Part shown: positions 43,103 to 50,935 of the stretch, piece after piece | Layout: each line of letters starts with the position of its first letter | How positions within the stretch are numbered: position 1 is the stretch's first letter | Assembly: GCA_052386745.1 (NCBI GenBank) | Contig: JBQTJW010000002.1 | Span: 57,232 to 121,231 of the forward strand | Reading direction: 5' to 3' | Source: Panacagrimonas sp052386745 | GTDB taxonomy: Bacteria; Pseudomonadota; Gammaproteobacteria; Nevskiales; Nevskiaceae | DNA length: 64,000 bases | Translations under genes and position numbers: made by a program | Notes under the pieces: generated by a model | What the model was told of the DNA's origin: nothing | The model's input: only the letters and a program-made list of their open reading frames with translations | Databases searched by the model: none

Positions 43103-45460
43103 TCAGCGCACCAGTTCCACGCACAGTTCGCGGCGGTCCGATCGTCCGCGCTCGTCCAGCACGCTGACGGTGAACACACCGGGGTGCTGCGGCGCCCAGC
43201 CCAGCGGGACGCCGGGTGGGGACTGTCCGACAAAGGCATCGTCCACGAACCAGTAGAGCGTCCGCACTTCTCCATCGGCGTTTGCGTTGAAGCCGAGCCG
43301 CTCGGCGCCGGCCTGCGATTCGCGCAGGCTGTAGTTCACGCCGGTCAGGGGGGAGGTGATCTGCGGAGCCATCCCTTCGCCGCCGGAAATGGGATCGCCG
43401 CAATGACGTACCGACGGCGGTGGACGCCTGGGGATTCCGGCCTGCGCGAACAGGCGCATGAGGTCGGATGGCCAGAATTCGTGCAGTTCCCAGCGAACGC
43501 GCGCCGGATCAAAGGGTGGACAGGCGGGCTGCCCGCTGAGCGCGTCCACGGCAAGCTTCCGGTGCACCTGTGACAGGCGGATGGGCGATACGCCCGGGAT
43601 GAACCAGGTGCGCGATCGCGCAGGGCAATCGGCGTTCGGAAGATCGCCCGAGGCGGTGCAGACCTCCACGCGCACCAGGTTTGGAGGCTGCACCGCCGCC
43701 GGTTCGACGTAGTCCGGCAGTGCGCTCAGGGTATCCACCATGCGGAAGAACAAGGGTGCTGCAGCACGCGCGCCGACAAACGCCGGATTCGACCGACCGT
43801 CGAACTCGCCCACCCACACGGCCAGCAGGTAGGGCCCGAACACACCGACGGTCCAGGCGTCGCGAAACCCCCAGGAGGTTCCCGTCTTCCAGGAAACCGG
43901 CTTCCCGTGTGCCAGGCCCTGCAGGATCACCTCGTCCGGGCGTGGGTTCTGGCGAAGCATGTCCAGCACCATGAAACTCGCCTCCGCCGATAACAGGCGC
44001 TCCGCGTCGAGCGAGGGCGGGTCGGCCTGCAAAAATCGAAGCGGGCGCAGAAAACCGCGATTCGGCAGCATGGCGTACAGCCGCAGCAGTTCTTCCATGG
44101 TGACTTCCCCGCCTCCGAGAGCGAGGGCGAGCCCGTAATGCGCCTCTGCGGCCGTCAGCACAACGCCGGCGCGCTTCAGGAAGCCGTACAGGCCAGGCTC
44201 GCGCAGTTTCGTGGCGAGGCCCACGGCCGGTACGTTGCGCGACCGGATCAGCGCCTCCGTCGCGGTGATCGGCCCCATGAAGGCGCCGTCGAAATTCTCC
44301 GGCGAGTACGCGGCGAATGCCGTCGGCGCATCCTTCAGGACGGAGAGCGGGTGGATCAGGCCCTGATCGATGGCCAGGCCGTAGACGAAGGGCTTCAGCG
44401 CCGAGCCAGGCGACCGTCGCGCGCGGGTGCCATCCACCTGCCCCTGCAGGTCAGCATTAAAAAAACTGGCCGATCCGACCAGCCCTTTCACGCTCATGTC
44501 GCGCCAGTCCACCACCATGGCGGCGGCGTTGCGCAGGCCCACGCGCGCGGTGCGCTGGAGGTGATCGCGCATCGTGCGTTCCAGGCTGCGTTGGACGCCG
44601 AGGTTCAGCGTGGTCGTCAGCCGCGGGGCGTCCGGGTATCGGGCAAGCAGGCGATTGACCAGGTGCGGCGCTTCGAACGGGAGGTCGCCGGGGCGGCGAA
44701 AGCGCAGCGCGTGTTCGACCAGCCCGCGATCGCGTTCGGCCTGCGGGTGCTGCGCCACCCAGCGCTCGAAAAGGCGCAGACGTGCGGCGCGCAGCCCTTC
44801 GCGTTCGCCTGGGCCGGGCATCCGGGCGACCGGGGATTGCGGGATGAGCACCAGGGCAAGCGCCTCGGGCAGCGACAGGCGCGCCGCATCCTTGCCGAAG
44901 TACACCAGGCTGGCCGTGCCGACCCCCTGGATGTTGCCGCCGTAAGGCAAGAGGTTGAGATGGGCTTCGAGAAGGTCGTGCTTGGAATAGCGGGCTTCCA
45001 GCCACAGGGCGAGCGCAATCTGCCGCAGCTTCCCGGGAATCCTTGTGGTATCGAGCTGCCAGGCCAGACGTGCCAGCTGCATCGTCAGCGTGGAGCCCCC
45101 CTGCCGGGCGCTCTGGGTCGCGGTGGCCAGGGCGGCGCGGACGAGCGCGGCGAGATCAACGCCGGGATGCTGAAAGTAGCGCTGATCCTCGTGCAGCAGC
45201 AGCGCCTCCACAAACACCGGCGAGACGGCCTCCAGCGGCGTCCACAGCCGATACTGCTCGTCCTGCGCCAGGGACAGGCGCAACAGACGACCGCCCTCAT
45301 CGAAGACGGCCTGGGATTGGGAAAAGCGTTGCGAAAGGGGTGTCCGCGGCCAGAAGCGGAACGCGACAAGCGCAAGAACAACCAGGGCCAGCGCAGCGAG
45401 CGCGATGCCCGTTGAGCGCCCGACACGCGGCCTCGGTGCTTTCGTGACGTCGGCCCCGGA
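43103..45460 (-). CDS. pbpC: Penicillin-binding protein 1C (glycosyltransferase-transpeptidase), start codon unclear
   Basis: The open frame codes for about 785 residues. It holds an N-terminal membrane helix near GIALAALALVVLALVAF, a GT51 domain (HEDQRYFQHPGVD, QGGSTLTMQLARL, NLLPYGGNIQG), a transpeptidase domain with SPGSALKPF, SRN and KTGTSWGF, and a BiPBP_C domain at the end. All key residues look intact. The oddity is at the 5' end: after an in-frame TAA at 45461-45463 there is no ATG, GTG or TTG before the helix. The first TTG (45283) would remove the anchor. A GTG sits three codons above the TAA. Coordinates give the open frame and not a proven start. Confidence 0.85.
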   Translation of the reverse strand, partial: SGADVTKAPRPRVGRSTGIALAALALVVLALVAFRFWPRTPLSQRFSQSQAVFDEGGRLLRLSLAQDEQYRLWTPLEAVSPVFVEALLLHEDQRYFQHPGVDLAALVRAALATATQSARQGGSTLTMQLARLAWQLDTTRIPGKLRQIALALWLEARYSKHDLLEAHLNLLPYGGNIQGVGTASLVYFGKDAARLSLPEALALVLIPQSPVARMPGPGEREGLRAARLRLFERWVAQHPQAERDRGLVEHALRFRRPGDLPFEAPHLVNRLLARYPDAPRLTTTLNLGVQRSLERTMRDHLQRTARVGLRNAAAMVVDWRDMSVKGLVGSASFFNADLQGQVDGTRARRSPGSALKPFVYGLAIDQGLIHPLSVLKDAPTAFAAYSPENFDGAFMGPITATEALIRSRNVPAVGLATKLREPGLYGFLKRAGVVLTAAEAHYGLALALGGGEVTMEELLRLYAMLPNRGFLRPLRFLQADPPSLDAERLLSAEASFMVLDMLRQNPRPDEVILQGLAHGKPVSWKTGTSWGFRDAWTVGVFGPYLLAVWVGEFDGRSNPAFVGARAAAPLFFRMVDTLSALPDYVEPAAVQPPNLVRVEVCTASGDLPNADCPARSRTWFIPGVSPIRLSQVHRKLAVDALSGQPACPPFDPARVRWELHEFWPSDLMRLFAQAGIPRRPPPSVRHCGDPISGGEGMAPQITSPLTGVNYSLRESQAGAERLGFNANADGEVRTLYWFVDDAFVGQSPPGVPLGWAPQHPGVFTVSVLDERGRSDRRELCVELVR

Positions 45461-45524
45461 TTAAGGCGTCACGCGGCGCGGGTGCTGCCAGCCAGGCGCG
45501 GGTCGCCCAGACCGCTCAGACCGC

Positions 45525-45896
45525 TCAGACCGAAAACGAGGACCCGCAACCGCAGGTGGTGCTGGCGTTGGGGTTGCGGATGACGAACTGGGCACCCTCC
45601 ACGCTTTCCTTGTAGTCGATCTCGGCGCCGGTGAGGTACTGCATGCTCATGGGGTCGACCACCAGCTTCACGCCGTGGTTCTCGACCTGCACGTCGTCCT
45701 CCTCTGCGGCCTCGTCAAACTTGAATCCGTACTGGAAGCCGGAGCAGCCGCCCCCGGTGATGAACACCCGCAATACCTGGACGGGGTTTTCTTCCTCGTC
45801 CAGCAGTTCGCGCACCTTGCGCGCGGCCGAATCGGTAAAGAGCAGGGGCGTGTCCCCAGGCGGCGGAGCCGCTTCTGTGGCTGATGAAGTTTGCAT
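45525..45896 (-). CDS. erpA: Iron-sulfur cluster insertion protein ErpA
   Basis: This 123-residue A-type carrier delivers Fe-S clusters to apo-proteins. The three ligand Cys are in FITGGGCSGFQYGF and TTCGCGSSF near the C terminus. DSAARKVRELLDEEENPVQVLRV opens the fold after a 20-residue Pro/Thr leader. ATG at 45896 is clear. It follows the bactofilin gene by 29 bases and precedes pbpC. Confidence 0.94.
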   Translation of the reverse strand: MQTSSATEAAPPPGDTPLLFTDSAARKVRELLDEEENPVQVLRVFITGGGCSGFQYGFKFDEAAEEDDVQVENHGVKLVVDPMSMQYLTGAEIDYKESVEGAQFVIRNPNASTTCGCGSSFSV

Positions 45897-45925
45897 GGTC
45901 GTGGCTCGGTGTCTCGAAACGATAT

Positions 45926-46399
45926 TCAGGAGGATACGAGTGATTTGAGGCCCGCGTACTGCTCCAGTATCGGCGTGCTCGGTGCAGGCTCGGCGATGCC
46001 GGGCTGCATCGCACCCGGGGTACGTTCGCCGCTCGGGTCGAACACCAGGTGCCCCTGGACCTCCGCGCCCACCTGCAGTTCGAGCGCGTTGTAGAACACG
46101 TTGCCGATCACGCGGGCATTGGGTGTAAGCGTCATTTTTTCCTTCACGTAGACATTGCCGGAAACACTGCCGTTGACCACCAGAGTGGGGACGCTGATGT
46201 CACCTTCAATGGACCCCGATTCGCTGATCGAGAGCGTGGATGCGCTTCCGGTGCTGGCGATCACCTTGCCCTTGATCTGCCCGTCCACGTGCAGGCCGCC
46301 GGTGAAGAGGACGTCGCCCCGGATGACGGTGCTGCGACCGATCAGGGTTTCAACCGCCACGTCCTTGCTACGCGACCGGTCATTACGGAACACGCTCAT
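45926..46399 (-). CDS. Bactofilin
   Basis: This 157-residue cytoskeletal beta-helix protein has the repeats TLIGRSTVIRGDVLFTGGLHVDGQIKG, SISESGSIEGDISVPTLVVNGSVSGNVYV and LTPNARVIGNVFYNALELQVGAEVQGHL, a glycine-spaced right-handed parallel beta helix, with disordered ends. Bactofilins polymerise without nucleotide and position cell-wall or polar machinery. TAAGGAGA lies before ATG. It sits between a coiled-coil membrane protein and erpA, both on the same strand. Confidence 0.92.
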   Translation of the reverse strand: MSVFRNDRSRSKDVAVETLIGRSTVIRGDVLFTGGLHVDGQIKGKVIASTGSASTLSISESGSIEGDISVPTLVVNGSVSGNVYVKEKMTLTPNARVIGNVFYNALELQVGAEVQGHLVFDPSGERTPGAMQPGIAEPAPSTPILEQYAGLKSLVSS

Positions 46400-46418
46400 T
46401 GCCTTCTCCTTAAAGGAT

Positions 46419-47180
46419 TCAATCTGTGGAAACCAGGCGCGACCACTCGAACGCCTCGGACACCTTGCGATTCTCGGCGCGCCCGTCGTTCACCGAGAGC
46501 GTCACGATAATCCGCGACGGCACAAACCGCGCGGGAAACACCAGATCGCCGCTGAATTCCTGGAACGAGCGAAAGTTGAACGAGGCCGGCTCCCGCTTCC
46601 CGATCACCATCTCGGCGAGGTTGAGGCTCAGGCTCTTCTTCTGCTGCGTTCCTTCCACCGTGATCTCGAACGTCCCCGTGGCCACCCGGTCCCGCCGGAC
46701 GGGCTGGACCAGCACCAGATCGTAATGCCACATGGCGTCACGGTCGGAAGGCTGCACGGTCATGCTGAGCACCTGGACCCCGGCCAGCGCCTTTTCAGGC
46801 GAGACGATACTTTTGTAGAGAACGAGCTGCTCGCGCAGATCGGCAACCTGCTTCTCCAGGCCGGCCAGCGAACGACGGCCTTCCTCGCAGGCCATGGCAT
46901 CAATGTCGCACGAGCGGGCGGAAAAACGCTGCTGCCCGCGCAGGTCTTCCGCCTGCTTCTGCGCCTGCCGCAGTTCACGCGTGAGGCGACGCCGCTCGCC
47001 GCGCAGAAATCGCAACTCGTCCTTGGTTTCCGGGTCGTAACCGGCGTCGGTCGGGGCAAGCCAGGCCCAGAGTCCCCAGCCGGCAGATGCAATCAGTGTC
47101 GACAGCACGACGGCCTTCAGCGTGGACGCCCGCCATCCCCACCTGCGCGCCGCCGTGGCGCCGTCCGCGATTCTTGCCAC
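46419..47180 (-). CDS. DUF6776-like single-pass coiled-coil membrane protein
   Basis: This is a 253-residue protein: one transmembrane helix near 25-45 (VVLSTLIASAGWGLWAWL), then about 85 residues of charged coiled coil (LRFLRGERRRLTRELRQAQK, LEKQVADLREQLVLYKSIV) and a C-terminal beta-rich periplasmic domain. It matches the family found next to bactofilin genes in gammaproteobacteria. Lying 19 bases upstream of the bactofilin gene suggests a membrane partner for the filament; that is inference. The start is GTG at 47180. It follows argC by 22 bases. Confidence 0.75.
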   Translation of the reverse strand: MARIADGATAARRWGWRASTLKAVVLSTLIASAGWGLWAWLAPTDAGYDPETKDELRFLRGERRRLTRELRQAQKQAEDLRGQQRFSARSCDIDAMACEEGRRSLAGLEKQVADLREQLVLYKSIVSPEKALAGVQVLSMTVQPSDRDAMWHYDLVLVQPVRRDRVATGTFEITVEGTQQKKSLSLNLAEMVIGKREPASFNFRSFQEFSGDLVFPARFVPSRIIVTLSVNDGRAENRKVSEAFEWSRLVSTD

Positions 47181-47202
47181 GACAGGACCGCTGCAGGCGC
47201 CC

Positions 47203-48234
47203 TCAGGGCGCCATCGGCGGCACTTCCAGTCCCTGCGTTTCGCGGAATCCGAACATCAGGTTGAAGCACTGCACCGCCTGACCGGATGCCCCTTTCACCA
47301 GGTTGTCGATGACCGACAGCACGACCATGGTGCGGCGATCGGGCGCACGATGCATCGCGATCCGGCACACATTGCTGCCGCGGACGGAACGGGTTTCCGG
47401 ATGCTCGCCAGCCGGCATCACGTCCACGAACGGTTCGCCGCTGTAGCGCATGGCAAACAGGCGCTGCAGGTCCGCATCCGGGTCCTTGAGCCGGACATAG
47501 ATCGTGGCGTGGATGCCACGCGTCATCGGCACCAGGTGCGGCACAAAAGTGAGTCCGACTTTCTCCTCGGCGAAGACAGCGAGCTGCTGCTCGATCTCCG
47601 GCTGGTGGCGGTGGCCCGAGACCGCGTAGGCCTTGAAGCTGTCCGTTGCTTCGCAGAACAGCGAGGGAATCCTGGCCTCGCGCCCGGCGCCGCTGACACC
47701 CGACTTGCAGTCCGCGATGATGCCGTCGAGCTCGATGGCGCCAAGTTCCAGCAGCGGCATCAAGGCCAGTTGCACCGCGGTCGGGTAGCAGCCGGGCGTC
47801 GCGACGAGCCGCGCCCTGGCAATGGTGAAACGGTCCCACTCCGGCAGGCCGTACACGGCTTCCTGCAACAGGTCGAACGCCGTGTGCGGCTGCTTGTACC
47901 AGCGCTGGTAGACATCGCGGTCCTTCAGCCGGAAATCGGCGGACAGATCAATGATGCGCACGCCCCGGTCGATCAGCTGCGGCGCCATCTGCATGCAGGT
48001 GCCATGCGGCGTGGCAAAAAAGACCGCGTCGCACTGGGCCAGGCGTTCGATCTCCGGAGATTCGAATGCCACATCGGTGAAGCCGCGAAGCTGAGGGAAA
48101 AGATGGTCCGCCCGCTTGCCGGATTCCTGGCGCGAGGTCAGGACTTCGATCTGCACCTCGTTGTGCTGGGCAAGCAGACGCAACAGTTCGGCGCCCGTGT
48201 AACCGGTGCCACCAACGATGCCGACTTTGATCAT
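47203..48234 (-). CDS. argC: N-acetyl-gamma-glutamyl-phosphate reductase
   Basis: This 343-residue enzyme reduces N-acetylglutamyl phosphate with NADPH in arginine synthesis. GIVGGTGYTGAELLRLL opens the Rossmann fold, the catalytic Cys is in VATPGCYPTAVQLAL near residue 150, and the His in the later family block. Length is normal. It is the first gene of argC-DUF6776-bactofilin-erpA on the minus strand, divergent from hemJ with 44 bases between. Confidence 0.96.
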   Translation of the reverse strand: MIKVGIVGGTGYTGAELLRLLAQHNEVQIEVLTSRQESGKRADHLFPQLRGFTDVAFESPEIERLAQCDAVFFATPHGTCMQMAPQLIDRGVRIIDLSADFRLKDRDVYQRWYKQPHTAFDLLQEAVYGLPEWDRFTIARARLVATPGCYPTAVQLALMPLLELGAIELDGIIADCKSGVSGAGREARIPSLFCEATDSFKAYAVSGHRHQPEIEQQLAVFAEEKVGLTFVPHLVPMTRGIHATIYVRLKDPDADLQRLFAMRYSGEPFVDVMPAGEHPETRSVRGSNVCRIAMHRAPDRRTMVVLSVIDNLVKGASGQAVQCFNLMFGFRETQGLEVPPMAP

Positions 48235-48278
48235 GTGCGTGCTGCCTCCGGAAGGGCCGCTATTCTAGCGAGGTCCAC

Positions 48279-48719
48279 GTGCTCACCCATACGGCCCTCA
48301 TGCTGCTCTGGATCAAAGCGTTTCACGTCATTTTCATGGTCACCTGGTTTGCCGGCCTGTTCTACCTGCCTCGCCTCTTCATTTATCACCTCGGCGTCCG
48401 TGGTGGGCCGGAGCACCAGCGCTTCTGCACCATGGAACGCAAGCTGTACGTGCTCATGACCATCGGCATGGTTCTGACCTGGGGTTTGGGCATCTGGATG
48501 CTGGCGCTCAATCCCGGGTACCTGCACATGGGCTGGCTCCACGCCAAGCTGTCGCTGGTGCTGGCGCTTTCCGGCTACCACGGCTGGCTCAAGCTGAATC
48601 TGCGCAGGTTCGCCGCCGGCACCAATGCCCGTTCCGAAACGTTCTGGCGATGGGCCAATGAAGTGCCAGCCGTCGTGCTGATCGGGGCCGTGATTCTCGT
48701 CGTGGTCAAGCCCTTCTAG
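48279..48719 (+). CDS. hemJ: Protoporphyrinogen IX oxidase HemJ (UPF0093)
   Basis: This 146-residue protein has four transmembrane helices and the family blocks LWIKAFHVIFMVTWFAGLFYLPRLFIYH, CTMERKLYVLMTIGMVLTWGLG and GWLHAKLSLVLALSGYHGWLK, with the His that coordinates haem. It oxidises protoporphyrinogen to protoporphyrin in haem synthesis. The start GTG at 48279 has GAGG five bases upstream; ATG at 48300 lies closer to the usual family start but lacks a ribosome site. Confidence 0.9.
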   Translation: MLTHTALMLLWIKAFHVIFMVTWFAGLFYLPRLFIYHLGVRGGPEHQRFCTMERKLYVLMTIGMVLTWGLGIWMLALNPGYLHMGWLHAKLSLVLALSGYHGWLKLNLRRFAAGTNARSETFWRWANEVPAVVLIGAVILVVVKPF

Positions 48720-49096
48720 GCGGCCAGCATCGCCACGCGAGCACGATCTTGCTCGTGAGGGGCGTACCGACCCGCAGATCGCCGGATACAGGTGACCCCG
48801 GTCACAGGGCCGGGCAAGATTTTCGATCAGCGCTGGGCGCTTGCGCTCTGGTGGTGAGGCTGTACTGTCTGCATCGCACCGGGCTATGACCTTGTTCTCT
48901 GTCGACGGCGACGATCGCGTACGTCTGGCGCCGACGCAGAGCCATTCCGGCCGCGCCGACGCACAGAATGGCTTACGACCCGCTCGATCCTCGCCACCTT
49001 AGATCGATGCAAGGCATTCCTGCCCGCCCGTCGCCACATCGGCTTGCTGGCATGATCCGAGCATTCTTTCACTCATCTGTCGCCGGAACCCACTTG
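48720..49096. other. 377-base intergenic region between hemJ and the thiolase-like gene
   Basis: No convincing protein gene is seen. The region holds an imperfect hairpin at 48738-48755 (CGAGCA-CGATCT-TGCTCG, without T-tract) and a Crp-like palindrome at 48791-48806. The frame of the next gene is open from 48968, but that segment looks non-coding and the family start matches 49097. Confidence 0.6.
48791..48806. promoter_or_regulatory. Crp-like palindrome upstream of the thiolase-like gene
   Basis: GGTGA-CCCCGG-TCACA matches TGTGA-N6-TCACA at nine of ten conserved positions (first T is G). The core GTGACC-CC-GGTCAC is a perfect inverted repeat. It lies about 290 bases upstream of the thiolase-like ATG and 70 bases after hemJ. 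With the site at 445-462, this is the second Crp-type candidate in the window. Binding is inferred. Confidence 0.4.
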
Positions 49097-50272
49097 ATGA
49101 AACCGCTCGCGGCGATCGTCGCCGTGTCCGAGATGAAGCCCGGACGCTACCCGAACTTCAGCGGCCTGGAGATGTACCGCCAGGTCATCGCGCAATTCCT
49201 GCGGGAGTGGCCGCAGCTGCGGCCGGCCGACATCCAGGGCCTGATGTCGTCGCCGGTCGGCATGCTGGGCGCCGACACCGACGTGTTCGCGCACGAGAAG
49301 ATCTACGAGGAGCTGGGCATCCAGCCGCGTTTTGCCGAAACACTCAACGCCGGCGGCGCGTCCTACGCGCTGATGCTGATCCGCGCCACGCTGGCCATCG
49401 AGCGCGGGCTGTGCGAATCGGTGCTGTGCCTGGGCGCCGGCCGCTTCCCGAACGTGGGCAGCGGCACCGCCGAGCAGCTGAGCAAGATCATCAGCCATCC
49501 GGAGTTCGAGTACCCCTACGGCACCTACATCCCGCCGATCTTCGCGTTCAACGCCACCCGCCACATGCACGAGTTCGGCACCACGCGCGAGCAGATGGCG
49601 CAGGTGGCGGTGGCGCAGCGCGAGTGGTCGCTGCTGCATCCCGACGCGCTGATGGCGCCGCAGGGCCGGCTCAGCGTGGCGCAGGTGCTGGCCTCGCGGC
49701 CGATCGCCTACCCGTTCAACCTCTACGACTGCTCGGTGCCCTGCGAGGGCGGCTCGGCGGTGCTGGTGGTCTCGGCGCAGCGTGCCAGGCGCTACGCCGC
49801 GCGGCCGTGCTACCTGTACGGCTTCGGCGAGCAGCACACGCATTCGAGCATCAGCCAGGCGCCGGACCTGACCACGCTGGGTTCCAGGGACACCGCCGAG
49901 CGCGCCTACGCCATGGCCGGCGCCGGGCCGGCGGACCTGCGCTTTGCCCAGCTCTACGACTCCTTCAGCATCAACCCGATCATCTACGCCGAAGACCTTG
50001 GCCTCTGCGCCAAGGGCCAGGGCGGGGCGTTCTTCGCCGACGGCCGCACCGCGCCGGGCGGTGCGTTCCCGGTCAATACCTACGGCGGGCTGATGTCCTT
50101 CGGCCACGTCGGCGACGCCTCGGGCCAGAGCATGATCGTGGAGGCGGCGCGCCAGGTGATGGGCATCGCCGGCGGCGCGCGCCAGTTGCCGCGCGCCGAT
50201 CTCGGCATCGTCCACTGCTACGGCGGCATGATGGCCGAGCACGCCACCCTCATCGTCGGGAATACGCCATGA
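49097..50272 (+). CDS. Thiolase-fold protein lacking the nucleophilic Cys (lipid-transfer/aldolase-like)
   Basis: This is a 391-residue thiolase-superfamily protein of the SCP2/lipid-transfer type. The region that normally holds the active Cys (CASG) reads NAGGASY at 84-90, with Gly in the Cys position. His and Gly-rich parts remain (HCYGGMMAEH near the end, NTYGGLMSFGHVGDASG near 330). Such Cys-less proteins, paired with a DUF35 protein, include Ltp2-type retro-aldolases of sterol side-chain breakdown. ATG at 49097 is chosen by homology; the upstream frame is open without meaning. It overlaps the DUF35 gene by four bases. Confidence 0.85.
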   Translation: MKPLAAIVAVSEMKPGRYPNFSGLEMYRQVIAQFLREWPQLRPADIQGLMSSPVGMLGADTDVFAHEKIYEELGIQPRFAETLNAGGASYALMLIRATLAIERGLCESVLCLGAGRFPNVGSGTAEQLSKIISHPEFEYPYGTYIPPIFAFNATRHMHEFGTTREQMAQVAVAQREWSLLHPDALMAPQGRLSVAQVLASRPIAYPFNLYDCSVPCEGGSAVLVVSAQRARRYAARPCYLYGFGEQHTHSSISQAPDLTTLGSRDTAERAYAMAGAGPADLRFAQLYDSFSINPIIYAEDLGLCAKGQGGAFFADGRTAPGGAFPVNTYGGLMSFGHVGDASGQSMIVEAARQVMGIAGGARQLPRADLGIVHCYGGMMAEHATLIVGNTP

Positions 50273-50679
50273 ACGCTTCCCCGCAGAAACCGGTGCCGGA
50301 AGTCAGCGAAGCGGCCCGGCCGTACTGGGAGGCCGCGCAGCGCGGGGAGCTGGTATTCCAGCGCTGCCGCGGCACCGGCAAACCGTTCCTGTATCCGCGC
50401 CACTGGAGCCCGTTCGATTTCTCGGCAGACCCGACCTGGGAAAAGGCCAGCGGCCGCGGCACGGTGTACAGCTACACCATCGTCCACCAGCCGCCCTACG
50501 CCGCGTTCAAGGCCGACTGTCCCTACGTCATGGCCATCGTGCAGCTGGAAGAAGGCCCGCGGCTGATGACCAACATCCTGAACTGCGACCCGGCGACGGT
50601 GAAGATCGGCATGGCCGTGAAGCTGTGCTTCGAGACGCGCGCCGGCGGCTTCAGGATTCCGCAGTTCGAGCCAGCCTGA
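50269..50679 (+). CDS. DUF35 OB-fold protein, thiolase partner
   Basis: This is a 136-residue protein. The N-terminal helix and zinc-ribbon region (RPYWEAAQRGELVFQRCRGTG) is followed by an OB-fold with GRGTVYSYTIVHQPPYAAF, VMAIVQLEEGPRLMTNIL and IGMAVKLCFE. The ribbon usually has four Cys; here only the first remains, so zinc binding is probably lost. DUF35 proteins form complexes with thiolase-fold enzymes and hold the acyl-CoA. ATG lies in the upstream stop (ATGA), so one-to-one expression is likely. Confidence 0.88.
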   Translation: MNASPQKPVPEVSEAARPYWEAAQRGELVFQRCRGTGKPFLYPRHWSPFDFSADPTWEKASGRGTVYSYTIVHQPPYAAFKADCPYVMAIVQLEEGPRLMTNILNCDPATVKIGMAVKLCFETRAGGFRIPQFEPA

Positions 50680-50935
50680 ACGCTGGTTCTTACCTTGCAA
50701 CGTGGCCGTTTTGATCCCATCGCCACAACGAGGCTCGATGCGATCTCCGGGCAATCTCGCCCATTTGATGTGCCATGAATCACACTTGCCGCGCCACAAT
50801 CTGTAGAAACAAATTCAAACTTGCCGATACACTTCTATCAATGGGGCGAAAAGGGAAAATGGGCTGACTGAACCACAGCACGCGATCTTGTTGAACGCAC
50901 CCACCCGCGGCCCCGTACATTCCATCTCCGCTCTC

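Noticed and set aside
45508..45532. Nine-base tandem repeat (CAGACCGCT, almost three copies) at the 3' end of erpA
   Set aside because: Too short and isolated to be an attachment site or repeat array; probably local slippage.
48738..48755. Hairpin CGAGCA-CGATCT-TGCTCG after hemJ
   Set aside because: No T-tract and a loop of six; could be chance. Noted in the intergenic entry only.
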